Source: JBEHWX01 sp048498995 (GTDB lineage: Bacteria > Bacteroidota > Ignavibacteria > OLB7). From it: a DNA stretch of 42,743 nucleotides. The number at the start of each line of letters is the position of its first letter. The first letter of the stretch is position 1. The notes beneath the pieces are model-generated. The model saw nothing but the letters and a program-made list of their open reading frames with translations, had not been told where the DNA came from and made no database searches. Where the stretch lies: the NCBI GenBank assembly GCA_048498995.1, contig JBEHWX010000048.1, positions 1 through 42,743 of the forward strand. Direction: 5' to 3'. Position numbers and translations under genes: made by a program. Positions 25,039 to 33,585 of the stretch are shown here, one piece after another.

Positions 25039-25665
25039 GTGATACCCGAAGAGCTCCTGAGATCCAGCAACGCCCGCCTCCTCCCCTTCGCGAAAGGGGA
25101 AACGATCTTCCATCCGGGAGACATGGCCACGCATTTCTTCCTCGTCCGCTCCGGACGGGTGAAGATGGTCAGCTACAACGAGGCGGGACGGGAGTTCGTG
25201 CAGGGATACTTCGGCGAGGGGCAGAGCTTCGGCGAGCCGCCGTTCTTCAATCACCTCCCCTATCCCGCCGAGGCGATCGCGGTGGAGGCGAGCGAGGTCT
25301 GGCGGATGCCGCGCGAGCCCTTCCTGGAGCTGCTTCGCCGGCATCCGGACATCCACCTGCAACTGACGCAGGTGCTCTGCGGGCGCCTCTTCTACAAATC
25401 GATGATGCTCGCCGAGATCGCGGTCGAGGAGGCCGAGCATCGGCTGACCTCCCTGATCGAGTATTTCCGAGGCACCGATGGCGTCGGCCCCGATCAGGAG
25501 TATCGCGTGCCGTTCACGCGTCAGCAACTTGCCGACATGACCGGCCTTCGGGTCGAAACGGTGATCAGGACCGTGAAGGGAATGGAGGCGAAGGGACGTG
25601 TCAGGATCGAGGAAGGGAAGATCATCTTCGCTCCGCGGCCGATGTCGGATACATTCGAGGAGTAA
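25039..25665 (+). CDS. Crp/Fnr-family transcription regulator
   Basis: 208 residues from a GTG at 25039 with AAGGA upstream. Residues 10-120 form the cyclic-nucleotide-binding-like beta-roll (ARLLPFAKGETIFHPGDMAT, then FGEGQSFGEPPFF). Residues 145-200 are the winged HTH (FTRQQLADMTGLRVETVIRT). No N-terminal Fe-S cysteine cluster of true FNR is seen (one Cys only, in VLCGRLF), so it is closer to DNR/NnrR-type regulators that respond to nitric oxide or another ligand. It is followed after 5 bp by the RIC gene. It is the most likely binder of the three FNR-like palindromes in this region. Confidence 0.9.
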   Translation: MIPEELLRSSNARLLPFAKGETIFHPGDMATHFFLVRSGRVKMVSYNEAGREFVQGYFGEGQSFGEPPFFNHLPYPAEAIAVEASEVWRMPREPFLELLRRHPDIHLQLTQVLCGRLFYKSMMLAEIAVEEAEHRLTSLIEYFRGTDGVGPDQEYRVPFTRQQLADMTGLRVETVIRTVKGMEAKGRVRIEEGKIIFAPRPMSDTFEE

Positions 25666-25670
25666 TAATC

Positions 25671-26381
25671 ATGGTGATGACGAGAGAGACGACGGTGGGC
25701 GCGATCGTGGCGGAGGATTTCCGGACCGCCGCGGTGTTCCAGCGCCTGGGCATCGACTTCTGCTGCCGCGGCAACCGCACGCTCGATGAAGTCTGCCGCG
25801 ACAAGGAGATCCGCGTGGAGACGCTGCTCGACGAGCTCGCCTCCGTGTCGGGACCGGGAGGCGCGCCGCGCTTCAACATCTGGGAGACCGGACTGCTGAT
25901 CGATTATATCATCGGCAACCATCACGCCTACGTTCGCCGGAGCGCGCCGCTGATCGTGGCGCACGCGCGCAAGGTCGCGGCGGTGCATGGGGCCCGGCAC
26001 CCGGAGCTCGGCGAGATCCGGGACCGTATTCTCCGCGTGCTGGAGGAGCTCGAACAGCACATGGAGAAGGAGGAGCGCGTCCTCTTCCCCGCCCTGAAAT
26101 CGGGCGGCGCCGGATGGGTCACCGTGCCGATCGCGGCGATGGAGCGGGAGCATGACGAGGCCGGCCGCGAGCTCGAGGTGATCCGCGAGCTTTCCGGAAA
26201 CTACACGCCGCCGGAGGATGCCTGCACCACCTACAGGGTCTTCTTCAAGGAGCTCGAGGAGTTCGAGAGCGACCTGCATTTGCATGTTCATCTGGAGAAC
26301 AACGTGCTCTTCCCCAGGTTCGAGCACGCCTCGGCGAACGCCCCCGCAAACGCCTCGGATGGCGCCGCCTGCGTCGTCTGA
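25671..26381 (+). CDS. ric: Iron-sulfur cluster repair di-iron protein (RIC/YtfE/ScdA)
   Basis: 236 residues, ATG at 25671 with GAGGAG upstream, 5 bp after the regulator. Residues 1-60 form the ScdA N-terminal domain, including DFCCRGNRTLDEVC. The hemerythrin-like domain carries the His/Glu set of the di-iron site (NHHAYVRR, EQHMEKEERVLFP, EREHDEAG, HVHLENNVLFPRF). The family repairs nitric-oxide- or oxidant-damaged Fe-S clusters. It sits in one operon with the Crp/Fnr regulator, behind an FNR-like promoter. Confidence 0.92.
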   Translation: MVMTRETTVGAIVAEDFRTAAVFQRLGIDFCCRGNRTLDEVCRDKEIRVETLLDELASVSGPGGAPRFNIWETGLLIDYIIGNHHAYVRRSAPLIVAHARKVAAVHGARHPELGEIRDRILRVLEELEQHMEKEERVLFPALKSGGAGWVTVPIAAMEREHDEAGRELEVIRELSGNYTPPEDACTTYRVFFKELEEFESDLHLHVHLENNVLFPRFEHASANAPANASDGAACVV

Positions 26382-26465
26382 GAGCGACCAGCGCGATGCC
26401 CGAGAACGGAACATCAACCATTCACGGCGCGCTCCGGAGTACCCGGGCGCGCCGCTCGTTTCCAC

Positions 26466-26918
26466 TTGGCACGACGACACGCATCGTTGATTCCCCTTTC
26501 GCACGACCACCATCATGGCCTGGTGGCGGCCGGACGTCTGAAGCGCGGCGAGCCGGCCCACGCCGGAGAGACGCTCGCCGCCTCGGTGGCGCATCTCTGG
26601 CGCGCGGAGCTGGCGGGACATTTCCGGATCGAGGAGGAGCTGATCGTCCCGGCGACGCGAGATATTCGGGAGCTTCGTGATCCGGTGGAGCGGATGCTGA
26701 CGGAGCATCGCCGGATTCGGGAGGTGATCGAGAAGGTGGCCGGTGAGGATTCGGAGGATGCGCGGCGCGAGCTGGCCCGCGAGCTCGGCGACCTGCTGGA
26801 GTCGCATATACGCTTCGAGGAGCGGGAGCTGTTTCCGATGCTGGAGCTGAGCCTGACGCCGGAGGCGCTCGACGCGATCGGCGGCGCCATCACCTCCGCG
26901 AGAGACACGAAGGCATGA
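26466..26918 (+). CDS. Hemerythrin-domain protein
   Basis: 150 residues with a TTG start at 26466; I see no better start with a ribosome-binding site, so the start is uncertain. The His/Glu pattern is that of an HHE hemerythrin domain: PLSHDHHHGLVAAGRL, HFRIEEELIVP, LTEHRRIREV and SHIRFEERELFPML. It probably binds a di-iron centre and handles oxygen or nitric oxide. It lies 84 bp downstream of RIC on the same strand. Confidence 0.8.
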   Translation: MARRHASLIPLSHDHHHGLVAAGRLKRGEPAHAGETLAASVAHLWRAELAGHFRIEEELIVPATRDIRELRDPVERMLTEHRRIREVIEKVAGEDSEDARRELARELGDLLESHIRFEERELFPMLELSLTPEALDAIGGAITSARDTKA

Positions 26919-26990
26919 GCCCGCGCCAACGGCCCGCGTCGACGCTCCGCGCCCGTCGGTAGACCGCAACCGGAGCTCAACCGCCGCCCA

Positions 26991-27365
26991 GGCCGACGTT
27001 GATTTCATGATTCTAAATTCTCAATTCTCCATTCTCTTCACATCGTGATCCCGGCACAACGATGGCCGCGCCTACTGAAGTTCATTCCAAGCCAGGCCGA
27101 CGTTGATTTCATGGTTCTAAATTCTCAATTCTCCATTCTCTTCACATCGTGATCCCGGCACAACGATGGCCGCGCCTACTGAAGTTCATTCCAAGCCAGG
27201 CCGACGTTGATTTCATGGTTCTAAATTCTCAATTCTCCATTCTCTTCACATCGTGATCCCGGCACAACGACGGCCGCGCCTACTGAACATACATCCAAGC
27301 CAGGCCGGTATTGATTTCATGGTTCTAAATTCTCAATTCTCCATTCTCTTCACAGCGTGATCTCG
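26991..27365. repeat. 104-bp tandem repeat array
   Basis: Copies begin at 26991, 27095, 27199 and 27303, exactly 104 bp apart. Copies 1-3 are almost identical; the fourth runs into the 3' end of the convergent hemerythrin gene, and about 26 of 35 bases match its coding end. Inside each unit lies an AT-rich stretch with 7-base periodicity (minus strand GAGAATG, GAGAATT, GAGAATT, TAGAACC). Nothing in it codes. Confidence 0.9.
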
Positions 27366-27880
27366 ATGCGACGATGGCGGCGCATCAGCTGGCCGAGATC
27401 GCGGAGCTGCTCCTGGTTGAGAAGGCGTCGCGCCGCCGGGAAGAGGACGTTGTTCTCCTCCTGGATATGCACCTTGTAGAAATGGGCGAGCTCCCGCGCG
27501 CGCCGCGCGAACTCGATCAGCGTGACGGTATCGATCTCCCCTTCCGCCATCTTCTCGAAGGTCGCCATAAGCCACCGCTCGATCTGTCCGGCCCGCTCGT
27601 GATCGGCGTGCAGCAGCGACACCGCTTCCCCCATCGCCTCGGCCAGCATCGGGAACAGTCCCGCCTCCTCATCCCTCGTGTGATTGCCGATGCTGTGCTC
27701 GAAGAAGGAGAAGATCTCCCGCCAGACCTCGATCTGACGATCGAAGCCCAGCTTCCCCTCGCAGAGAATCACCTCGGCCATGGCGTCCATCGTATCCATC
27801 CGGCGGATGATGTTGTCGTGGCAGATATAGAGCGCATCGATCGGCTGATCGAAATCGGGGACGCGCGCGTACAGTTCCAT
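27350..27880 (-). CDS. Hemerythrin-domain protein downstream of YwiC-like gene
   Basis: 176 residues from the ATG at 27880 with AGGAG upstream. The domain has the HHE pattern: YICHDNIIRRMDTM, HSIGNHTRDEEAGLFPML, LLHADHERAGQIE and YKVHIQEENNVLFPAA. It lies 50 bp downstream of the YwiC-like gene in one operon with an FNR-like promoter. The 3' end is similar to the adjacent 104-bp repeat. The family stores or senses oxygen and nitric oxide; a nitrosative-stress role fits the neighbourhood. Confidence 0.85.
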   Translation of the reverse strand: MELYARVPDFDQPIDALYICHDNIIRRMDTMDAMAEVILCEGKLGFDRQIEVWREIFSFFEHSIGNHTRDEEAGLFPMLAEAMGEAVSLLHADHERAGQIERWLMATFEKMAEGEIDTVTLIEFARRARELAHFYKVHIQEENNVLFPAARRLLNQEQLRDLGQLMRRHRRIEITL

Positions 27881-27930
27881 GATCTTCTCCTGGTTCAGGA
27901 CATTGAGAAATGCTTTCGGAATGACGACGA

Positions 27931-28680
27931 TCAGCCCACGGAATTGATCGCCAGAAAGAGAGCCGTCACCGCCGTCTCGACGATGCCAATCCGTTTGAGC
28001 GAGCTCCTCCGGTAGCCCGGAAGATCGCGAAGAATCCATGCGAGCCGCGCGATCGCCGGAAGGACCGCGACCGCCGCCACCGGTGGAACCATGCGAGCCT
28101 CGGCCAGCACAAGCAGCAGCGCAAGAAGCGCCGCGTGGAGCACGATCGGCCTCGTTCCCCGCTCCTCCCGCTTCAGCCGTATCCTGACGCAGCTCGACGA
28201 GGAGGCGAAGAAGAGGACAGCCACGCCCCAGAGCACGACCAGATCGCTCACCGACGTCGCTGGAGCCGCCGCGATGCGCGCCAGGGGCGCCCCGAGGGAG
28301 AGCCCGAGAAATCCGGCCGAGGAGAGGGTCAGCATCGCCGCGCGTCGGCGGAGAAGCCACGCAAACAGGGCGGCCACCGCGCACCCCGCGACCATCACCA
28401 GCCAGAGCCGGGGACGAAGCGACAGAAGCCATCCGCCGGCGACGATCGCCGTTCCGGCGAAGAGAGCCAGCCACGCAACGACATGCCTGGATGCGCTCGC
28501 CCGCCCACCACGCAGAAGCAGCCGCAGCGGCTCCTGCGCCAGAAACGCGCCGAGCGGAAGCAGCAGCGAGAGCGTCACGGGAAGCGCTTCCCGGCCGGGC
28601 GCCTGGAGCAGGCCGAGCAGCCAGGAAGCGACGAGCACCACATAGGCGCCATGCTCTTTCGGGATCGGTACGGTCTTCAT
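27931..28680 (-). CDS. YwiC-like membrane protein
   Basis: 249 residues from the ATG at 28680; an ATG at 28689 is an alternative start. The N-terminus KTVPIPKEHGAYVVLVASWL matches the start of YwiC-like proteins (the PKEHGA signature). Seven to eight hydrophobic helices follow. In Bacillus subtilis ywiC lies near narK and fnr in the nitrate region, which agrees with this setting. The function is unknown. An FNR-like palindrome stands about 90 bp upstream. Confidence 0.82.
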   Translation of the reverse strand: MKTVPIPKEHGAYVVLVASWLLGLLQAPGREALPVTLSLLLPLGAFLAQEPLRLLLRGGRASASRHVVAWLALFAGTAIVAGGWLLSLRPRLWLVMVAGCAVAALFAWLLRRRAAMLTLSSAGFLGLSLGAPLARIAAAPATSVSDLVVLWGVAVLFFASSSSCVRIRLKREERGTRPIVLHAALLALLLVLAEARMVPPVAAVAVLPAIARLAWILRDLPGYRRSSLKRIGIVETAVTALFLAINSVG

Positions 28681-28739
28681 GCGGAGCATCCATCGGCCAC
28701 CGGTCACCTCCCTCGTTCGAGGAGGACTCGGGGCATGCC

Positions 28740-28784
28740 GCAAGGTATGCTCGGGGCGAGGCCCGCAACCATGATCTGGATCAT
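28740..28784 (-). promoter_or_regulatory. FNR-like promoter of the YwiC-hemerythrin operon
   Basis: The perfect palindrome ATGATCTGGATCAT (28771-28784) lies 34 bp, centre to centre, from the minus-strand -7 box TACCTTGC (28740-28747), the same geometry as the two other FNR-like promoters. Confidence 0.72.
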
Positions 28785-28899
28785 ACTCGAGACGCATTCC
28801 ATCGCAACACGATGTAACGCCGACGCGCATCCCCCGGTGCCGGGCCGGAGAAATCCCCTGGGCGCGCGGGGCGGAATCCAGGGAGCATGCGAGCGTCGA

Positions 28900-29379
28900 T
28901 CAGGCGGGGTCGCGGCGCAGGAGGAGAAGATCGATCGCGACGGCGAGGAGCGTGCCGGCCAGGTAGCAGACGATATCGCTCCAGAGGAAGGTGTGGCCGA
29001 GCAGGAGCGCTCCTGGCGTGGTGGCGCGGATCCCCTCGATCCAGGGAGCGTGATAGAGCTGAAGCAGCTCGTCGGCGACCGAGATCGCGAAGGTGAGAAC
29101 GGCGAGCCGGAGCGGGCTCCAGCGACGGAAGAGCACGGCCAGCGTGGCGTAGATCATCGTGGACCAGAGGGTATCGCCGGCATAGGCGGCGATGAACGGC
29201 GGGATCCGCGCGCCGTAGCGGCGCGACCCGAGGCCGAGCGCCGGCAGCAGAATAAGGAGCGGCAGATAGCGAACCATCCGCCGCTCGATTCCGCCGCCGG
29301 TCGCCGGCCGCGTCGTCGTGTTCGTGTCGGTCGTCGTGGCCGCCTCCCCAAGCGGCTCGCCACGTCGTCGATGCATCAT
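28900..29379 (-). CDS. DUF2809-like membrane protein
   Basis: 159 residues from the ATG at 29379, which overlaps the stop of the P-loop ATPase gene in ATGA. After a 35-residue hydrophilic, Thr-rich N-terminus, about four helices follow (RYLPLLILLPALGLGSRRY, TMIYATLAVLF, LAVLTFAISVADELLQLYHA, FLWSDIVCYLAGTLLAVAID). The DELLQLYHAPWI motif is typical of DUF2809 proteins, small membrane proteins of unknown function. The overlap implies coupled translation with the ATPase. Confidence 0.78.
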   Translation of the reverse strand: MMHRRRGEPLGEAATTTDTNTTTRPATGGGIERRMVRYLPLLILLPALGLGSRRYGARIPPFIAAYAGDTLWSTMIYATLAVLFRRWSPLRLAVLTFAISVADELLQLYHAPWIEGIRATTPGALLLGHTFLWSDIVCYLAGTLLAVAIDLLLLRRDPA

Positions 29380-30902
29380 GCGCGTTTTCCTCGCAGGGTA
29401 TCGTAATCGGGATGATCGGGAAAGGGATAGACGATCACCCCCTTCCGGATCTGCGTGTTCAGCCGCTGATAGAACATCGGATGAATCACGCATTCGTCGT
29501 CCACCTGAATCGTCAGGCGATCGTTCATGTTGTATTCGAAATCCGCCTCGACGATGCCGGAGCGCTCGTCGCGCCGTCTGACGCGCCCGACCACGCCGAG
29601 CTCGGCGACGACCTGACGGAATTTCAGCGGCGAATAATCGCCATGCGGCCAGACCGCGGCGGTGCGCGGGGCAATCTTGTCGAGATCCTTCCCCGGCAGA
29701 ATCATCGGGCTGCCGACCAAGGCGTCGAGAATCCACCCGACGCCGGGATAGATTCTGGAGTAGGAGTTGATCACCTCGGTGGCCAGCTCCCGCTCGCCGG
29801 AGCGGATGGCGTTCAACAGCGCGGTCTGACTGATCCGAGGGAACGTTCCCTCCCGGCGGGCCAGATCGGCGACGCGGTTGCAGAGAAGGATCAACTGCCG
29901 CGGGCGCATCTGCGTGTGCCGGAGCACGAAGGGAAAGGTATTCTCGACGATGCCGCCGCCGCTTTCGATGGTCTCCCCGAAATAGGGCATCCACATTTTC
30001 GCGAGCACGTCGGAGCCGCTTCCCCAATCTATCGCGGATCGGCTTTCCGGAAGGAGCTGATCGTGGATGAGAAGATACCGGTAGAAGCGCCAGCATACCA
30101 GCCGAAGCAGATCCTTCGGCGCCCAGAGCAGGAAGATCGGGTTACGTACATACTTGAGCGGATTGGTGACGACGTTCTCGATCAGATAGGGGAAGACTTC
30201 CCCGGTGACGAAGACTTTCAGATGCACGCCCCTGCGGGCATACTGACTGTTGAATTGCGTGGCGCACTGCACGAGCGCCGCGGTGGCGCGCATCACCGCC
30301 TCGTTGTTGGCGTCGTAATGTTCCAGCGAGTCGATCGCGACGATGACCGGGCGCTTCAACGAGAGGCGGAGCACGGCGGCCTTGGCGTTGTTGTAGGCGC
30401 GTGATTTGAGAAACTCCTCCAGCTCGTCGACGATGATGCCATCGTCCTTCAGATAGCGATCGACCAGTCCGCGCAGGACCTGGAGGACCAGATGGGGGGC
30501 ACTGCTGCTCGGATTGTACACGAGAAATGCTTTCCGGATATCGGAATCGTACTCTCGATACTCCTTGAAGATCAGCGACCAGATGACGTACTCCCAGATC
30601 TTGGCCAGAAGCGGGATGGCGATCTCCGACGTGGTCGCCGCCTTTCCGGCCATGATCGTGAGCACCTGCTCGTAGATCTCCGGCTCGCTGACATCGATCG
30701 AGATCGCGTTCTGAATATTCTTCTGGAACGTGAAATAATACGCCAGCGATGTCTTTCCACTCCCTCTCCGGCCGACGATGAGCGAGGTCTCGGGTGCAAG
30801 CGAAAGCTCGTTGAAGGCCGTGTAGTCGAAATAATACTTCACGTAATCCTCGCCGAGCATTCGGACCTCCTCTTCGCACGAGATTTGACCGAAAGGTTCC
30901 AT
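29376..30902 (-). CDS. P-loop ATPase (Sll1717-like)
   Basis: 508 residues, ATG at 30902 with GAGG about 10 bases upstream. Walker A is VGRRGSGKTS (near residue 43) and Walker B is VIVAIDSLEHYD (near 190). The layout (a short N-terminal FDYTAFNEL lead, P-loop, then long helical regions with RPRQLILLCNRVADLA) resembles the Sll1717-type P-loop ATPases, by recollection. The C-terminus has a winged-helix-like look (YSPLKFRQVVAELGVVGRVR) and a short beta part. The partner of this ATPase is not readable. The family is sometimes seen near defence genes, but that is only suggestive here. Confidence 0.7.
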   Translation of the reverse strand: MEPFGQISCEEEVRMLGEDYVKYYFDYTAFNELSLAPETSLIVGRRGSGKTSLAYYFTFQKNIQNAISIDVSEPEIYEQVLTIMAGKAATTSEIAIPLLAKIWEYVIWSLIFKEYREYDSDIRKAFLVYNPSSSAPHLVLQVLRGLVDRYLKDDGIIVDELEEFLKSRAYNNAKAAVLRLSLKRPVIVAIDSLEHYDANNEAVMRATAALVQCATQFNSQYARRGVHLKVFVTGEVFPYLIENVVTNPLKYVRNPIFLLWAPKDLLRLVCWRFYRYLLIHDQLLPESRSAIDWGSGSDVLAKMWMPYFGETIESGGGIVENTFPFVLRHTQMRPRQLILLCNRVADLARREGTFPRISQTALLNAIRSGERELATEVINSYSRIYPGVGWILDALVGSPMILPGKDLDKIAPRTAAVWPHGDYSPLKFRQVVAELGVVGRVRRRDERSGIVEADFEYNMNDRLTIQVDDECVIHPMFYQRLNTQIRKGVIVYPFPDHPDYDTLRGKRA

Positions 30903-31150
30903 GATATCAGATCCTCAGGCGGCACCGGGCCGCCATGGTGGTAAGATCGGCTGGGGCCGTTCACGTGTGATGAACTCCCCGGTCGGTCCTCTCGTTCACC
31001 GGCCTCGGCATACTTGGGGTATGGTAGGATGGGTTCGGGCATCATCAATTTCGCCCTCGGTGAAGTAGAACGATCCGCCGTACGGCATCGCGCGTGCCGG
31101 GCTCCAACCATGTTCTTGAGTCGTGTGCGTTGTGGTGACAACTCGGCGTC

Positions 31151-31179
31151 AATGTAGAGCGATTAGCGACGCGTGTCAA
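31151..31179 (-). promoter_or_regulatory. TTGACA-N17-TACATT promoter
   Basis: The minus strand reads TTGACA (31174-31179), a 17-base spacer and TACATT (31151-31156), close to a classic sigma-70 promoter. It points to the P-loop ATPase, with a predicted leader of about 240 bases. Confidence 0.5.
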
Positions 31180-31436
31180 GGGGGCGCCAGGGGCCGAAAT
31201 CGGCGAAATAGGCCCGTTCCGACACGTTCGCGTTTCGCGTCCGCGAGGTCGGGCCCGACCGGTTTCCCGGAATTTCGCGCGCGCCCCGCCCCGCGCGGAT
31301 CAGTGTTCCGCGCCGTTCGGTGGCGGCCGGTCGCCAAGCGATATTTCTCGTCGAGCCGTGCCCCGGAGGCCCGGGCCGCCCGGAATCGTGGAAGAGTGGC
31401 TGGAGTGGTGTGCCGTCTCGCGCGTGGACCGCGATG

Positions 31437-31468
31437 CCCGGGCGGCCGGAGTGTGCCGGCCGCCCGGG
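31437..31468 (-). terminator. GC-rich hairpin behind htpG
   Basis: CCCGGGCGGCCGG and CCGGCCGCCCGGG form a perfect 13-bp stem around a 6-base loop, 37 bp past the htpG stop. There is no T-run, so termination may need Rho or the stem alone. Confidence 0.6.
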
Positions 31469-31505
31469 GCGATCACGTTATCTAGGAATCAGAAACCGTG
31501 CCTCC

Positions 31506-33470
31506 TCAGGAGGCCTTCACCATCAGATCGGCGACCAGACGACCGAACGCCGCCGGATCGGGGAGCTCTCCCCCCTCGGCGAGCACCGCCTGACCGTAGA
31601 GAAGCTGCGCGTACTCGCCGAGACGCGGGTCGGCGTTGTCGGCGTTGTAGATCTCCTGCATCTTCGCGAGCACCGGATGCGACGGGTTGATCTCCATGAT
31701 CCGCTTGGTCTTGCCGACCTCCTGCCCCATGCCGCGGAGCAGACGCTCGAGCTGCGGGCTCATGTCGTTCTGATCGCCGACAAGGCAGGTGGCCGAGGTG
31801 GTGAGGCGATCGCTCAGGCGGACCTCCTTCACGTAGGCGTCGAGCTTCTCCTTGACGAGGGTCAGGAGCGCGCCATGCTGCTGCATCGCCTCCATCTTCC
31901 GCTCCTCGCTCTGACGCTTCTCCTCCTCGGTGCCGAGATCGATTCCCCCCTTGGCCACCGAGCGGAGACGCTTCCCCTGATACTCGCCGGCCTGCTCGGT
32001 CCAGACGCTGTCGACCGGCTCGGAGAGGAGCAGCACCTCGTAGCCCTTGGCGGCGAACGCCTCGAGCAGCGGCGAGCTACGGAGCGTGGCGGCGCTCTCG
32101 CCGTTCAGGAAATAGATCTCGTTCTGCCCTTCCTTCATCCGCGCCACGTATTCGTCGAGCGAGGTAAGGCCGTCGACCGCGGTCGAGCTGGCCAGCACCA
32201 GTTCGAGCAGCTGCGCGCGGTTGTCGAAATCCTGGTAGATCCCCTCCTTGATCAGCCCGCCGAACTCCCCCCAGAACGAACGGAACTTCTCCGGCTCGTT
32301 CCGCTTCATCTCGACCAGCGTATCGATGATCCTCTTGGTGAGGCGCTTCCGGATCGCCTGGATCTGACGGTTCTCCTGCAGGATCTCGCGCGAGATGTTC
32401 AGCGGCAGATCCTCGGCGTCGACGACACCCTTGACGAAGCGGAGATACGGCGGCAGGAGCTGCTCGGCGTCATCGAGGATGAAGATCCGCTTGACGTAGA
32501 GCTGTAGGCCGCGATGCGCCTCGCGGAAGTAGAGATCGAACGGCGCCTTCGACGGGATGAACAGGAGCGCGTAGTACTCGAACGTCCCCTCACCCTTCAT
32601 CTGAATGGTGCTGAGCGGATCGTTCCAGTCGTGCGAGATGTGCTTGTAGAACTCGCGGTACTCGACGTCGGTCACCTGCTCGCGCGAGCGGGTCCAGAGC
32701 GCCTTCATCGAGTTGAGCGTCTGATCCTCGACCACCGTGGTCATCTCCCCCTCGATCGGCTTCCCCTCTTCGTCCTTGGCCGCTTCCTGGCGCTCGACGC
32801 GCATCTTGATCGGGTAGGAGACGAAGTCGGAGTACTTCTTGATGATCGTCCGGAGCGTCCACTCGTCGGAGTAGTCGTTGACCGCGTCCTCGGTATCGGT
32901 CGGCTTCAGGTGAAGCGTGACGGTGGTGCCGTGGGTCGGGCGGGAGGCTTCCTCGATGGTGAAGCTGCCGTCGCCGGTGGACTCCCAGAGCCAGCCCTGC
33001 TCCTCGCCGGCGCGGCGGGTGAGGATCGTGACGCGATCGGCCACCATGAAGGTGGAGTAGAAGCCGACGCCGAACTGGCCGATCAGCTCCATCGAGCCGG
33101 CATCGCCCGAGGCAGTGCCGGAGGCCTTGCTGGCCTTCATCGCGTTCAGGAACTCCTTGGTCCCCGACTTGGCGATCGTCCCGATGTTCCGGATCAGCTC
33201 GTCGCGGTTCATGCCGATACCGTTGTCGATCACCGAAAGGGTGCGGGCGGCCTTGTCCACATCGATCCTGACGTGCAGATCCACGGCCAGCTCGCGGAGG
33301 CTTTCCTCCTGCAGGGCGTGGAACCGGAGCTTGTCGAGGGCATCGGAGCTGTTCGAGATCAGCTCGCGCAGGAAGATGTCCTTGTTCGAATAGACCGAAT
33401 GAATCATCAGATCCAGGAGCTGACGGGCCTCGGTCTGGAATTCGAAGTGTTGCGCTGTTGATGTCGTCAT
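31506..33470 (-). CDS. htpG: Chaperone HtpG (Hsp90)
   Basis: 654 residues, ATG at 33470. The N-terminal GHKL ATPase domain is complete (SNKDIFLRELISNSSDALDK, DNGIGMNRDEL, GQFGVGFYSTFMVADRV), followed by the middle domain with the catalytic-loop region (LPLNISREILQENRQI) and a C-terminal dimerisation domain. It folds and remodels client proteins using ATP. The length is as expected for bacterial HtpG. The start has no clear ribosome-binding site, and a frame on the same strand ends in its ATGA. Confidence 0.98.
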   Translation of the reverse strand: MTTSTAQHFEFQTEARQLLDLMIHSVYSNKDIFLRELISNSSDALDKLRFHALQEESLRELAVDLHVRIDVDKAARTLSVIDNGIGMNRDELIRNIGTIAKSGTKEFLNAMKASKASGTASGDAGSMELIGQFGVGFYSTFMVADRVTILTRRAGEEQGWLWESTGDGSFTIEEASRPTHGTTVTLHLKPTDTEDAVNDYSDEWTLRTIIKKYSDFVSYPIKMRVERQEAAKDEEGKPIEGEMTTVVEDQTLNSMKALWTRSREQVTDVEYREFYKHISHDWNDPLSTIQMKGEGTFEYYALLFIPSKAPFDLYFREAHRGLQLYVKRIFILDDAEQLLPPYLRFVKGVVDAEDLPLNISREILQENRQIQAIRKRLTKRIIDTLVEMKRNEPEKFRSFWGEFGGLIKEGIYQDFDNRAQLLELVLASSTAVDGLTSLDEYVARMKEGQNEIYFLNGESAATLRSSPLLEAFAAKGYEVLLLSEPVDSVWTEQAGEYQGKRLRSVAKGGIDLGTEEEKRQSEERKMEAMQQHGALLTLVKEKLDAYVKEVRLSDRLTTSATCLVGDQNDMSPQLERLLRGMGQEVGKTKRIMEINPSHPVLAKMQEIYNADNADPRLGEYAQLLYGQAVLAEGGELPDPAAFGRLVADLMVKAS

Positions 33471-33544
33471 CGCGGTTGTCGTAGTGTATGGTTGAACTGA
33501 TGTCGGTGCCGTCTCACCATCCGGTGCGCATGGTCACATTCGCG

Positions 33545-33576
33545 CGAAATTAGCAACGCCGGCGAGCTCGTGGCAA
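33545..33576 (-). promoter_or_regulatory. Candidate htpG promoter
   Basis: The minus strand has TAATTTCG (33545-33552), one base from TAnnTTTG, with TTG 21 bases further upstream (33574-33576). It would give a leader of about 70 bases. Confidence 0.45.
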
Positions 33577-33585
33577 GTGCCGCGC

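Larger units (their letters stand above)
30903..31505. other. Intergenic region upstream of the P-loop ATPase
   Basis: No gene is supported in these 603 bases. They hold the candidate promoter at 31151-31179, about 240 bases of leader before the ATPase start, and the strong hairpin behind htpG at 31437-31468. A 100-residue minus-strand frame with a TTG start runs into the ATPase gene and looks non-coding. Confidence 0.6.

Noticed and set aside
26991..27365. CRISPR array
   Set aside because: The 104-bp units repeat as a whole, with no unique spacers between short repeats, and no cas genes are near.
30839..31141. 100-residue minus-strand frame before the P-loop ATPase
   Set aside because: TTG start, no ribosome-binding site, no motif, overlaps the ATPase start by 64 bases.
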